64,000 nucleotides of DNA from JBNJGB01 sp051747385 (GTDB lineage Bacteria > Myxococcota_A > UBA9042 > PHBI01 > JACKFB01): NCBI GenBank assembly GCA_051747385.1, contig JBNJGB010000029.1, forward strand, positions 1-64,000, in the 5' to 3' direction. Shown here piece by piece: positions 10,093 to 21,354 of the stretch (within the stretch, counting starts at the first letter, position 1; each line of letters opens with the position of its first letter). Both the position numbers and the translations under genes were made by a program. Below the pieces are notes generated by a model. That model worked only from the letters and a program-made list of their open reading frames with translations, ran no database searches and was not told where the DNA came from.

Positions 10093-10102
10093 CGTGGGGC
10101 GC

Positions 10103-11272
10103 ATGAGCGACCCCCAGCAGTTCCAGTCCGGCGATCCGGTCCCCCTCGAGGCGATCCCGGAGGATCTGCGCCCGCGGATCGGCCCCGACGCGCCCGAGAA
10201 GGCGCGCATGATGACGGCCAGGGCGATCCTGCCGATGCCGCCGGAGCTGCTCGGCATCGCCCTCAGCGTCCTGGCGCGCGATCCGGACGACGAGATCGCC
10301 TCGACCGCGCGGGCGTCCCTGGCGGATCTCCCGAGGGAGGTGCAGGAGCAGATCGTCGTCGCGGACGTGCCAGGGCCGATCCTGGACGTCTACGCCCACG
10401 TCTTCCGGGACGACGACGTCCTGGCTCGCCACGTGGTCACGAACCGGGCGACCCTGGACGAGACGGTCCGGTGGATGGGGCGGAACCTGCGGGGCTCGGT
10501 GCTGGACGCCGTCGCCTCGAACCAGGTGCGCCTGGTGCGGACCCCCGCCATCGTCGCGGCGCTCATCGCCAACGAGGCGACCCCGATGCCGGTGCTGGCC
10601 CGGGTGACCGAGACGGCCATCCGCAACGACGTGGACACGGCGGGGATCCCGGGCTTCAGGGACCTCGCCAACGCCTTCCACGCGGACCTCGCGGAGCAGC
10701 GGAAGGGCAAGGAGGCCGGGCCGGAGGAGGAGGCGTCCGAGGGCGAGGAAGACGTCGACGAGGAGGCCGCGTCCGACACCCGGCCCTCCCGCGGCCTGTC
10801 CGACGAGGAGATGGAGCAGCTCCTGCTGTCCGGCGTCTCCGGGGACGAGGCCGAGTCCACGAACAAGCCGCTCTGGAAGCTCATCGAGGACATGTCCCTG
10901 CCCCAGAGGGTGCGCCTGGCGATGGTCGGGAACGCCACGGCCCGGCGGATCCTCATCCGGGACAGCAAGAAGCTCGTGGCAAACGCGGTGCTGCGGAGCC
11001 CCAAGCTCACGGACAAGGAGATCGCCCACTACGCCCAGGACAAGGCGATCGACGGCGAGGTGATCCGCGCCATCGCGCGCAGCCGGGAGTGGACGAAGAC
11101 CTACGCCATCCGGAAGAGCCTCGTGCTCAACCCCAAGTGCCCGGCGCAGCAGGCCATGGGCTTCATCCGGACCCTCCGCCGGAGGGACCTGCAGAGCCTC
11201 TCGCGGGCCAAGGACGTCCCGGCCCACGTCAGCCGCGCCGCGAAGAATCTGGCGGCGAAGCGGCGGATGTAG
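10103..11272 (+). CDS. Conserved hypothetical protein with repeated helical segments
   Basis: I do not recognise a named family. The 389-residue protein has two helical halves (about residues 25-205 and 260-389) separated by a strongly acidic linker (about 210-250, rich in Glu). The first half has successive pairs of short helices reminiscent of HEAT-type or DUF2336-type repeats (ALSVLARDPDDEIASTARASL). The C-terminal half is basic and ends AAKNLAAKRRM, which could contact nucleic acid. There is no signal peptide, so it is cytoplasmic. The ATG at 10103 is preferred over the GTG at 10094, which would sit on the minus-10 box. It converges on the FrzS-like gene. Confidence 0.75.
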   Translation: MSDPQQFQSGDPVPLEAIPEDLRPRIGPDAPEKARMMTARAILPMPPELLGIALSVLARDPDDEIASTARASLADLPREVQEQIVVADVPGPILDVYAHVFRDDDVLARHVVTNRATLDETVRWMGRNLRGSVLDAVASNQVRLVRTPAIVAALIANEATPMPVLARVTETAIRNDVDTAGIPGFRDLANAFHADLAEQRKGKEAGPEEEASEGEEDVDEEAASDTRPSRGLSDEEMEQLLLSGVSGDEAESTNKPLWKLIEDMSLPQRVRLAMVGNATARRILIRDSKKLVANAVLRSPKLTDKEIAHYAQDKAIDGEVIRAIARSREWTKTYAIRKSLVLNPKCPAQQAMGFIRTLRRRDLQSLSRAKDVPAHVSRAAKNLAAKRRM

Positions 11273-11297
11273 GACAGACACCTCTCCCCGGCACCGG

Positions 11298-11464
11298 ATG
11301 GCTCGCGCCAAGGCGCCAAGCCGCGGAGCACGTGGGGACGGCGGTCACTTCCGGGGCGCCCGGAGGTGGAGATCACGCCGGCGGGGCCGCCGGCGCCCCC
11401 GCCCGCGCAGGGATCGCCCGAAGGGCCCCGCTCTTTCAGGCAAGGGCAGGGGCAAGGGCAAGGG
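11298..11464. repeat. Convergent-gap repeats: CGCAAAG-family copy and degenerate GGCAAG element
   Basis: At 11299 a diverged copy of the CGCAAAG family begins (GGCTCGCGCCAAGGCGCC). Further on, about 11408-11464 holds CAGGGATCGCC and then four units GGCAAG, GGCAGG, GGCAAG, GGCAAG (11439-11462), resembling the left part and hexamer array of the elements at 4610 and 53242 but with the right terminal repeat not recognisable. The gap lies tail to tail between the 10103 gene and the FrzS-like gene. Confidence 0.6.
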
Positions 11465-11481
11465 GGGCACGCCGGGAGGAT

Positions 11482-14277
11482 TCACTCCTCGTAGCGGGAG
11501 AGGTCCTCCCACTCGTCCAGATCGACGGCCTCGGCCTCCCCGTCGTCCCCGGGGGGCGGCGGCGGGGGTGGCGACGGCGGCTCCTCGGCGCCCTCGTCGA
11601 GCACCTCCAGGTCCGCCTCGTCGAGCGCCTCCGCCTCCTGGCTCCAGACGGTGGGCTCGAACTCCACGGAGACGGCCTCCATCTCCTTGTCCTCCGCCTT
11701 CTGCTCCGCCTCGGCGGCGCGGGCGGCCATCTCCCGGACCATCTCCACGGAGATCTCCTGGGTCGACGCCAGGTCCTCCTCGCTCGGGGCGGTCGGGGCG
11801 GGGGCCGAGGGAAGCTCCTCGTCCTCCGCGGGCGGCGGGGTGCCCTGGATGGCGTCCAGGTCCGGCGGCTCGGGCGGGGTCGGAAGCTCCCCGAGGGAGG
11901 GGAGCCCGGGGATCTCCACCTCCGGCGCGGGCGGCGCCTCGTCGACCTCCACCTCCGTCTCCGCGACCTCGCGGGCCTCGCGGGCCATCTTCTCCAGCTG
12001 CTCCGCGAACCGCGACACGGTCCCCACGATGGTCGACGTGAGCGCGCGCATCGTCTCCTCGCGCGCCGTCACGCTCTCGTCGTGGGACCGGTAGGCTCCG
12101 AGCGCCTCGCGCAGGCCGGCGTCGGTCGCGTCCACGTCGCGGCGGGCGGCCTCCAGGGCGTCCCGGGCCACGTCGCGCCAGGCCTCCAGGTCGCCGGCGT
12201 AGCTCCGGAGGGCGTCCACCCGCGCCCGGGCGTCCGCGAGCCGCTGGCGCGCCTCGTCCCGCTCCGCCGTCCGTCGCCGGAGCGCCTCGTCCAGGCCGTG
12301 TCCCCACTCCTCGAACGAGCGCACGTCCGCGCGCGTGGCCTCGAGGGCCTCCTGCAGGGCCCGCGACTCGATCTCCGCCCGCTCGGCGCGCTCGATCGCC
12401 TCGTCCCGGGCCTGCTCCAGCTCGTCGCCCCGGCGGCGGGCCTCGTCGCGCTCCGCCTCCAGCACCTCCCGGGTCCGCTCCAGGTCCCCGATGCGCGTGT
12501 GGGCCTCGTCCCGGGCCCGCGTCACCTCCCGGAGAGCCTCCTCCAGGTCCTCCGCGTGCCGGACCGCCTCGTCCCGAGTCTCCTCGGCCGCCTGCCGGGC
12601 GTCGTCCGCCCGCCGGCGCGCCATCTCCTCGTCGCCGGCGCGCTCCAGGGCCTGCTCTCGCGCGGTCTCGGCCGCCTTGTGGGCCTCCTCCAGGGCGCGG
12701 ATGCGTTTGCGGGCCTCGTCGCGCTCCTCCTCGGCCTCCCGGAGCCGCTCGACGAGCTGATCGCGCTCCCGCGCCGCCTCCTCGGCCTGCGCCCGGGCCT
12801 CGTCGCGCGCCTCCTCGGCCTCGCCGCGTGCCTCCTCGGCCTCACCGCGTGCCTTCTCGGCCTCCTCGGTGCGCTGGAGGGCGGCGTCGCGTGCCTCCTC
12901 TGCGTGCCGGAGCCCGGCCTCCCGGGCCTCCTCGGCCTCGCGCCGCTTCTCCTCGGCCTCGCGTCGCCTCTCCTCGGCCTCCTGCCGCGCCTTCTCGGCC
13001 TCCTCGGCCCGGCCGCCGGCCTCCTCCTCCCGCTGCAGGGCGGCGTCGCGTGCCTCCTCGGCCTCGCGCCGCCGCTCCTCGGCCTCGTCACGGGCCCTTC
13101 CCGTCTCCTCGGCGCGCCCGGCGGCCTCGTCACGCTCGGCCTCCAGGGCCTCCACGCGCCGGGCGTACTCCTCGCGTGCCTCCTCGGCGGCCGCGCGGGC
13201 CTGGTCTGCCTCGGATCGCTCGCGCCTCGCCTCCTCGGCGTCCTTCTCCGCCCGGCTCGCCTGCTCCCGCAGCGTCTCGAGAGCCTCGGTCGCCTCGTCG
13301 GCCGTCCGCCCGCGCTCCGCGAGAGCGTCCCGCTCGGCCTCCAGCGCCTCCACCTGGCGGCGGAGTGCCTCGATCTCCCGGGCCTCGTCGGCGCTGGATC
13401 GCTCCAGGGAGCGGCTCGTCCGGGTCAGCTCCTCGACCTGCTCCTTCAGCTGCGCGTTCTCCGCCTCCAGGGTCTCGGCGCGCCCGGCCCCCGCTGAGCC
13501 CTCCTCGGCCTGCTCCCGCAGCTTCGTCAGCTCGAGGTCCTTGTCCTCGAGCTTCTGCTGGAACTCCTCCAGGCGCTTGAAGCCCGCGCGCGCCTGTTCC
13601 CGGAGCCTCTCGGCCTCGGTCCGCCGCTGCTTCGCCAGCTTCTGCTCCAGCTCCTCGACGCGGGCCTGGAGTGCGGCGGCCTCGTCGGCCCCCTCGGCGG
13701 CAGCCGTCCGGGCGGGCGCGGCCTCCGCCGGGGCCTCGTCCGCCAGGAGGTCCTCCTCGTCGATCTCGAACTCGATCTCGACCTCTCCCGCCTCGGCGGC
13801 GGGGACCTCCTCGGCCTCGACCGCCTCCTCCGGGACCGGCCGCTGCTCGGTCTCCTCGCCCGGGGCCGGCGCGACGGCCTCCGCGGCGCTCTCCTCCGGC
13901 GAGACATAGACCAGCAGCGTCTCGAGGGCGGTGCGGAAGCGCTCCGCGTCCAGCGGCTTCCGCATGTACGCGTCGGCGCGCGCCTGCCTCTGCTGGTGGC
14001 TGCGGAACACGCTCTCGTCCGCCTTGCCGCTCAGCAGGATGAGCGGGATCTGCGCGAGACGGGGGCTCTTGCGCTTCAGCTCCGTGCACAGGCGCCAGCC
14101 CTTGGGCAGGTCGGCGTTGGCCACGATGAGCGCCGGGCGCTGGTTCACCGCCGCCTTCCAGCCGGCCCGGACGTCGTTCACCTCGATGAGCTCGGCGCGG
14201 GAGACGTCCACCGTCTCCCGGACCAGGGCGCGCGTCTTCGGGTCGGGGTCGACGATGAGGATCTTCGTCTGTGCCAC
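11482..14277 (-). CDS. FrzS-like pseudo-receiver with very long coiled coil
   Basis: The 931-residue protein starts with a CheY-like receiver fold (residues 1-125: KILIVDPDPKTR, LILLSGKAD, MRKPLDAERF). At the position of the phospho-acceptor Asp the sequence reads ANADLP, so Asn replaces Asp and the domain is probably not phosphorylated. Next is an acidic linker, then roughly 500 residues of almost uninterrupted Glu/Ala/Arg heptads (EEAEKARGEAEEARGEAEEA type), and a Pro/Asp-rich tail. This layout matches FrzS, the Myxococcus polar motility protein, though the coil here is longer; an orthologue is inference. An operator-like palindrome overlaps its promoter. Confidence 0.8.
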   Translation of the reverse strand: MAQTKILIVDPDPKTRALVRETVDVSRAELIEVNDVRAGWKAAVNQRPALIVANADLPKGWRLCTELKRKSPRLAQIPLILLSGKADESVFRSHQQRQARADAYMRKPLDAERFRTALETLLVYVSPEESAAEAVAPAPGEETEQRPVPEEAVEAEEVPAAEAGEVEIEFEIDEEDLLADEAPAEAAPARTAAAEGADEAAALQARVEELEQKLAKQRRTEAERLREQARAGFKRLEEFQQKLEDKDLELTKLREQAEEGSAGAGRAETLEAENAQLKEQVEELTRTSRSLERSSADEAREIEALRRQVEALEAERDALAERGRTADEATEALETLREQASRAEKDAEEARRERSEADQARAAAEEAREEYARRVEALEAERDEAAGRAEETGRARDEAEERRREAEEARDAALQREEEAGGRAEEAEKARQEAEERRREAEEKRREAEEAREAGLRHAEEARDAALQRTEEAEKARGEAEEARGEAEEARDEARAQAEEAARERDQLVERLREAEEERDEARKRIRALEEAHKAAETAREQALERAGDEEMARRRADDARQAAEETRDEAVRHAEDLEEALREVTRARDEAHTRIGDLERTREVLEAERDEARRRGDELEQARDEAIERAERAEIESRALQEALEATRADVRSFEEWGHGLDEALRRRTAERDEARQRLADARARVDALRSYAGDLEAWRDVARDALEAARRDVDATDAGLREALGAYRSHDESVTAREETMRALTSTIVGTVSRFAEQLEKMAREAREVAETEVEVDEAPPAPEVEIPGLPSLGELPTPPEPPDLDAIQGTPPPAEDEELPSAPAPTAPSEEDLASTQEISVEMVREMAARAAEAEQKAEDKEMEAVSVEFEPTVWSQEAEALDEADLEVLDEGAEEPPSPPPPPPPGDDGEAEAVDLDEWEDLSRYEE

Positions 14278-14302
14278 GGGCGCTCCTCTCCCTCGGCGCG
14301 GG

Positions 14303-14344
14303 AAGTGCGTGACGCACTTTCGACCACCGCGCGGCGCCTGTCAA
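14303..14344 (-). promoter_or_regulatory. Promoter with overlapping 17-bp palindromic operator
   Basis: On the minus strand TTGACA (14344-14339) is followed after 17 bases by GAAAGT (14321-14316). A perfect palindrome AAGTGCGTGACGCACTT (8-base arms around one central base) spans 14303-14319, overlapping the minus-10 box and the expected start site. The ATG of the FrzS-like gene is 26 bases further on with a GGAGAGGAG ribosome site. This geometry suits repression by a dimeric regulator. Confidence 0.5.
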
Positions 14345-14408
14345 ACCGCCACACGCGCGCGACGGCGCGCCACGCGAGTCCGCGGCGGGGCTCTGTCGCG
14401 CCCCCCCT

Positions 14409-15509
14409 CTACAGGCGCTTCTTGACCGTCTCCGCCAGCTTCAGGAGCTGATCACCGTCGCACACGTCCTGGCTGCAGGTCACGCTGACGACGACGCGCT
14501 TGGTCAGGTCGGCGAAGGAGATGCTCATGTGCCCGTCCCACCAGGAGAAGAAGCTCTTCGGGGGCAGGACGGTCGTGTCCTCGGCGTTCGGATAGTCCCG
14601 TCGCATGCGCCGGAAGCGCTCGTTGGCGTCCCGTCGCGTCTTCTCGCGCCAGACCTGCAGCGACACGCCGAAGTTCGTCCGCACCGGCGGCGCGAAGTAC
14701 TTGGAGTTGTACGTCTCCGACGGCTGGATTCCGGAGAGGCGGCCGGCTGGGGCCAGCGTGCGATCGCCGGTGATCCGGCGGACGTCGTTCACGTTCAGGT
14801 AGCGCTCGATGTCCAGCGCGGGCGGCCCCGGCTTCGGCTGGCCCGTCGTCGTGCCGGGCGGTCGTGCGGATTCCTTCTCCTCGCTCGGCTTCTCTTCGCT
14901 CTCGCCCGGCTTCTCTTCGCTCTCGCCCGGCTTCGCCTCCTCCTCGGCGCCGGCCTCCTCGCCCTCGTAGCGCTCGGCCAGTCGGGCCTGGCGTTCCTTG
15001 CGGCGCTCCTCGTTGCGGCGCTTCAGCTCCGCGATGCGCTCCTCGCGGTCCTTGCGGCGCTTCTCCATGGGGGAGAGCGGGCCGTCCTCGGCCTCCTCGC
15101 CCCCGCCGGCCTCCTCGTCCTCGGCGGCGCCGGGCTTCGCGTCCTCGGCGGCGCCGGGCTTCGCGCCCTGTGACGCGTCGCCCTCGGCCTCACCCGGGCG
15201 GGTGGGCTCGGGAGGAAGCGGGGCGCCGGGGCGCGCGGCATCCTCGGCGCCGGCGGTCGGAGCCCCCCCGGCCCGCGCGGCGTCGCCCTCACCGGCGGCC
15301 CGCGTCGCGTCCTCCTCGGCGGCCGGAGCCTCCTGCTCGGCGGGAGCCTCCTCGGGTGCTGCCTCCTCGGCAGTCGGGGCCTCCGGGGCCTCCTCGTCGT
15401 CCTTGCCGCAGCTGGAGCACCCCGTGCCCACGAGCACCGAGAGGCCCAGGAGCCCCACGAGCAGCGGGAGGGCGACGACCGACAGCAACCTGGCGTCCAC
15501 GCGGCGCAT
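14409..15509 (-). CDS. Lipoprotein with acidic repeat linker and conserved C-terminal domain
   Basis: The 366-residue protein has a lipoprotein signal (residues 1-31, lipobox VGTGC) and is predicted to be acylated at Cys31. A long Glu/Ala/Pro-rich linker (about 36-235) includes short repeats such as AKPGAAED and KPGESEE. The C-terminal 130 residues form a compact domain (from about LDIERYLNVNDVRRITG) with aromatic residues near the end and two Cys (SQDVCDG region). The family is not recognised. The linker may span the periplasm or peptidoglycan so that the end domain acts at a distance from the membrane. It has its own consensus promoter. Confidence 0.75.
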   Translation of the reverse strand: MRRVDARLLSVVALPLLVGLLGLSVLVGTGCSSCGKDDEEAPEAPTAEEAAPEEAPAEQEAPAAEEDATRAAGEGDAARAGGAPTAGAEDAARPGAPLPPEPTRPGEAEGDASQGAKPGAAEDAKPGAAEDEEAGGGEEAEDGPLSPMEKRRKDREERIAELKRRNEERRKERQARLAERYEGEEAGAEEEAKPGESEEKPGESEEKPSEEKESARPPGTTTGQPKPGPPALDIERYLNVNDVRRITGDRTLAPAGRLSGIQPSETYNSKYFAPPVRTNFGVSLQVWREKTRRDANERFRRMRRDYPNAEDTTVLPPKSFFSWWDGHMSISFADLTKRVVVSVTCSQDVCDGDQLLKLAETVKKRL

Positions 15510-15592
15510 GCAGCGAACCCCTGATGAGAAAAACGTTGCCTTCCCGGGATCTTGGGAGACGTCTGGTCCAGCCCGGCGGGCGAAGCCCGCGG

Positions 15593-15622
15593 ATTATGGG
15601 GGCGGGCGCTCGAGGGTGTCAA
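15593..15622 (-). promoter_or_regulatory. Promoter of the 14409 lipoprotein gene
   Basis: On the minus strand TTGACA (15622-15617), an 18-base spacer and CATAAT (15598-15593, five of six to consensus) make the best sigma-70-type promoter in the window. It lies about 85 bases upstream of the ATG. Confidence 0.6.
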
Positions 15623-15738
15623 CGAACCAGGGACGCCGTGCCTTCCGGGAATCTCGCCATCCGCTCCGGTCGTGCGCCCGAGACGACCTGGGAGACGCCT
15701 CCTTGTCGCCGCCCCCCGGGCGTGCGAAGGTCCCGGCC

Positions 15739-17934
15739 ATGCCCGACCAGGTGGAAGGCACGGTCGACCGCATCCGCTTCGTCGACGAAGACAGCTACTG
15801 GACCGTCGCCGGAGTGAAGACCGAGGCGGAGATGTGGCCCGTGACGGTGGTCGGGACCCTGCCCGGGCTCGCCGAGGGGATGAAGGTCCGCGTCGAGGGC
15901 CGCTGGGTGGACGACCCCCGCTGGGGACGCCAGCTCAAGGCCGAGCGGTACACCGAGCTGGTGCCCGCCACGACACGCGGGCTGAAGGCCTACCTCGCCT
16001 CCGGCTTCATCGACGGTATCGGCGAGAAGATGGCCGAGCGCATCGTCGACGAGTTCGGCGAGCAGACCCTCGCGGTCATCCGGGATCAGCCCGAGCGCCT
16101 GACCAGCGTGGAGGGCCTGGGGAAGAAGCGGGCGAAGACCATCGTGGAGGCCTTCCGGGAGCGGCGCAGCGCCCAGGAGGCGCTCATCTTCCTCTACGAC
16201 CTGGGCATCACCCCGGGCCTCGCCAACAGCATCTACAAGCGCTACGGCGACAGCACGGTCGCCCTCGTGCGCAGCAACCCCTACCGCCTGGCGGAGGAGG
16301 TCAAGGGCATCGGCTTCCACAAGGCCGACCAGGTGGCTCGCGGGATGCAGATCGAGCGCGACCACCCCGCGCGCCTGCGGGCCGGGGCCTGGCACGTCCT
16401 GAACGAGGCCCGGGGCGAGGGGCACTGCTTCCTCCTCCGGGGGCTCCTCGTGGAGGCCACCGCGCGGTTGACGAGCGTGGACAGGCAGGCGGTGGACCCC
16501 GCGGTGTCCGCCCTGGCGGTGGACCGGAAGGTCGTCCTGGATTCCTGGCCGGACGATCCCACGGAGCAGGCGGTGTACCCGGCCTTCCTCCACGACGCCG
16601 AGGAGCGTACGGCGCACCACGTGCGGCTGCTCGTCCGCGAGCCGGACCCGGACGAGCGGGGCGAGACGGGCGCGAGGGTCGCCCGGGCGGCCGCGGACCT
16701 GGGCATCGATCTGGCGCCGGAGCAGGAGGGGGCCTGTCGCCTGGCCCTGTCGGGTGGCGTCGTCATCGTCACGGGCGGACCCGGCACGGGGAAGACCACC
16801 ATCATCCGCACGGTGCTGCGGGCCTCGGGTCTCCCGGAGCACCGCATCGCCCTGGCCGCCCCGACCGGCCGCGCCGCCAAGCGCATGGCCGAGGCGACGG
16901 ACATGGACGCCAGCACCATCCACCGCCTGCTGGAGTTCTCGCCGATGGAGGGCGGCTTCCAGCGGGACGAGGAGTCGCCCCTGGAGGCGGACCTGGTGGT
17001 CATCGACGAGGCCTCGATGATGGACCTGCCGCTGTTCGACGCGCTGGTGCGGGCGGTCCCGCCGTCGGCGAACCTGGTGCTCGTGGGCGACGTGGAGCAG
17101 CTTCCGCCCGTGGGGCCCGGCTCGCCCCTGACCGACCTCATCCGGTCCGAGCGCGTCCCGGTGGCCCGCCTCACGCGCATCTTCCGGCAGGGCCGGGGCT
17201 CCGCCATCATCGACAACGCCCACCGCATCAACCAGGGGCACGTGCCGGAGGTGACGCCCCAGGGCACGCCGCTGCAGGACTTCTACTTCATCCACCGGCG
17301 CGAGCCCGCGGACATCCTGGCCACCATCGAGGCCCTGGTCACCGACCGCATCCCGAAGCGCTTCGGGCACGACCCCATGCGCGACGTCCAGGTGCTGTCG
17401 CCCATGCGGAACGGGATCGTCGGCGTGGAGAACCTGAACCACCGGCTGCAGGCTCTGCTCAACCCGGGCGGCGGTGAGGAGCTCCGCGCGGGGGCGACGG
17501 TCTACCGGGTCGGCGACCGGGTCATGCAGATCCGCAACGACTACGATCGCGGCGTGTTCAACGGCGATCTGGGGTTCGTGGCGAAGGTGGAGGCGAAGGC
17601 CCGGCGGGTCACGGTGAGCATCGACGACAAGCCGGTGATCTACGAGTCGTCGCAGCTCGACGAGCTGGTGCTGGCCTACGCCGTGTCCGTGCACAAGAGC
17701 CAGGGCAGCGAGTACCCGGCCGTGGTGATGCCGGTGACGACCCAGCACTTCAAGATGCTCCAGCGGAACCTGATCTATACCGGGGTCACGCGCGGGCGGC
17801 GGCTCGTGGTACTGGTGGGCACCCCGCGAGCCATGGGGATCGCGGTCCGGAACAGCGAGCTGGCGGCGAGGAACACCCAGCTCGCCCGGAAGCTGAACGA
17901 GACGAGGCCGGAGCTGGACCTGGGGGCGGCTTGA
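15739..17934 (+). CDS. recD2: RecD2-type superfamily 1B DNA helicase
   Basis: The 731-residue protein has the RecD2 layout: an N-terminal OB-like region, a helix-hairpin-helix stretch (about residues 90-200: GFIDGIGEKMAERIVDEFG, LTSVEGLGKKRAKTI, IGFHKADQVA), then the motor with Walker A GGPGTGKTT (about 345), LAAPTGRAAKRMAE, DEASMMDLPL, GDVEQLPPVGPG, and C-terminal VHKSQGSEYP and YTGVTRGRR. RecD2 is a 5'-to-3' helicase acting outside RecBCD in repair and replication restart. The ATG at 15739 gives the family start. Its TGA overlaps a TTG start of the next gene, opening a four-gene coupled operon. Confidence 0.96.
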   Translation: MPDQVEGTVDRIRFVDEDSYWTVAGVKTEAEMWPVTVVGTLPGLAEGMKVRVEGRWVDDPRWGRQLKAERYTELVPATTRGLKAYLASGFIDGIGEKMAERIVDEFGEQTLAVIRDQPERLTSVEGLGKKRAKTIVEAFRERRSAQEALIFLYDLGITPGLANSIYKRYGDSTVALVRSNPYRLAEEVKGIGFHKADQVARGMQIERDHPARLRAGAWHVLNEARGEGHCFLLRGLLVEATARLTSVDRQAVDPAVSALAVDRKVVLDSWPDDPTEQAVYPAFLHDAEERTAHHVRLLVREPDPDERGETGARVARAAADLGIDLAPEQEGACRLALSGGVVIVTGGPGTGKTTIIRTVLRASGLPEHRIALAAPTGRAAKRMAEATDMDASTIHRLLEFSPMEGGFQRDEESPLEADLVVIDEASMMDLPLFDALVRAVPPSANLVLVGDVEQLPPVGPGSPLTDLIRSERVPVARLTRIFRQGRGSAIIDNAHRINQGHVPEVTPQGTPLQDFYFIHRREPADILATIEALVTDRIPKRFGHDPMRDVQVLSPMRNGIVGVENLNHRLQALLNPGGGEELRAGATVYRVGDRVMQIRNDYDRGVFNGDLGFVAKVEAKARRVTVSIDDKPVIYESSQLDELVLAYAVSVHKSQGSEYPAVVMPVTTQHFKMLQRNLIYTGVTRGRRLVVLVGTPRAMGIAVRNSELAARNTQLARKLNETRPELDLGAA

Positions 17935-19965
17935 GCGCGAAGCGGAACAACGAGGCGGACGACGGCCTGAAGCCCGGGACCGTCGCCATGCTGCCCGTGA
18001 AGGGCGTGCTGACGCCGGTGCGCGTCGACAGCCGGCAGGGCAGGAAGTATCGGACGGTGGACGCCGCCGGCGTCGAGCGCATCGTGGCGCCGGCGCGCTT
18101 CTTCGTCGTGAGCGACCACCGCGTGGCGGACACCGGCGAGCTGGCGCGCTACCGGGATCAGGTGCAGGCCCGCGCCGAGGAGTGCGACCTGGAGATGGCG
18201 TGGGAGCTCCTGGCCGAGGCCCACATGCTCGACGAGACCAGCCTGTCCGAGCTGGCGGACCTGACGCCCGGTGGCCAGGAGCCCCTCGACCTGGACGGGC
18301 TGGCCTGGGCCATCTTCCACGACCCGCTGTACTTCAAGATCAAGAAGGGGCGGGTCCAGCCGGTGGGCGCGGAGGCCCTGGAGGCCAAGCGCCGACAGCT
18401 CGAGGCCGAGGAGCGCGTCGCCCGGGAGTTGGACATCGCCGCGGAGGCCCTGCAGGCCCGCCTGGAGGGCCGGGAGCCGCCGGAGGCCGAGGGCGAGGAC
18501 GCCGAGGACGTGATCGGGCGGTACGTGGAGGCGCTGATCGACCAGGCCGTGTTCGGCAAGGACTCGGAGCAGGGCGAGGTCGCCGAGTCCCTCATGGAGC
18601 GCCTGGGCCTGAAGCAGCCGAAGGACCCGGCCCGGCGCGCCTTCCGGCTCCTGGTGCGGCTCGGCGAGTTCCACGAGGACGAGAACCTCTTCGTGCACCG
18701 GGCCGGCGTGCGGCGGCGCTTCCCCCAGGCCGTCGTGGAGGAGGCGGAGCGGGTGGCGCAGCGTCCGCCGAAGCCCACGCGCCCCATGGACGCGACGGGG
18801 ATGCGGACCGTCGCCATCGACGACGCCCGGACCACGGAGGTGGACGACGCCTTCGCCATCGAGGGCGACCGCCTGTACGTGTTCATCGCGGACGCCGCGG
18901 GGGTGGCGCCGCGGGGCAGCGAGGTGGACAAGGAGGCCTTCCGGCGCGCGTCGACGCTGTACCTGCCCGAGGGCAAGGTCCCCATGATGCCGCCCATCCT
19001 GGGCGAGGGAGCGGGGAGCCTCCAGGCCGACGTGGACCGGTCGGCCCTGTGCTTCTCGGCCGAGGTGACGGACGACGGGCGCCTCGTCGCCTTCGAGGTC
19101 TCGGAGGCCCTCGTCCGGGTCGATCGGCGGCTCACCTACGTGGAGACGGACGCCATCCTGGCCGAGGACCCGGCCGGCGATCCGACCGCGGAGCTGATCC
19201 ACCAGGCGGCGGAGTGGATGGACCGGCACCACCAGGCCCGGGAGCGGCGGGGAGCGCTCATGCTCCAGCGCTCCGAGGTGGACATCCGCGTCGGGGACGA
19301 CGGGGAGGTGTCCATCCACCCCGTGAACGCGAACGGCCCGGCGCGGACGCTGGTGAGCGAGATGATGGTGGCCTTCTGCGCCGCCACGGCGGCCTACTGC
19401 GGCGACCACCAGATCCCCTGCGTCTTCCGCGCGCAGCCCGCTCCCGACGGGGACGTGGACACCGCCGGGGCCGGCGATCTCGATCCTGCGGGCCAGATCG
19501 CCATCCTGCGCAAGCTCAAGCCCTCGGAGCTGACCACCCAGGCGCTCCCCCACTTCACGCTGGGCGTGCCCGCGTACACCCAGGTGACGAGCCCGCTCCG
19601 GCGCTACCAGGACCTGCTGATGCACCAGCAGCTCAAGGCCGTGCTGCGCACGCACCGGCCTGCGTTCAGCGACGGAGAGCTGATGCAGGTCTTCGACCAG
19701 GTGGACAAGCAGGCCCGCAGCCTCCGCCGCACCGAGAACGACACCCGGCGCTTCTGGACCCTGCGCTACCTGGAGCAGCACCCGGACGGGGAGTGGGAGG
19801 CCACCGCCATCCGGAAACTGGGCAAGCGCTGGCTCGTGGAGATCGAGGACCTGGCGCTGCAGACCGCGTTCGTCCCCTCCGGGAAGCTGGACTCGGGGGA
19901 TCGTCTGACCGTGCGGGTCACCGAGGTGGACGCCCGCCGGGACAAGCTGGTGCTCATCGAGACGA

Positions 19966-19973
<8 letters not shown>
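17931..19973 (+). CDS. rnb: RNase II-family (RNB domain) exoribonuclease
   Basis: The 680-residue protein contains the RNB catalytic domain (about residues 285-600): AIDDARTTEVDDAF is the metal-binding acidic cluster, then YVFIADAAGVAPRGSEVDKEA, YLPEGKVPMMPP, and the TSPLRRYQDLLMHQQL segment, ending in an S1-like C-terminus. It should degrade single-stranded RNA processively 3' to 5'. In the acidic cluster the residue equivalent to Asp207 of E. coli RNase II appears to be Glu, while the other three Asp are kept. Translation starts at TTG in a TTGA overlap with recD2, and its end overlaps the next gene by 8 bases. Confidence 0.9.
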
Positions 19974-21340
<1,367 letters not shown>

Positions 21341-21354
<14 letters not shown>

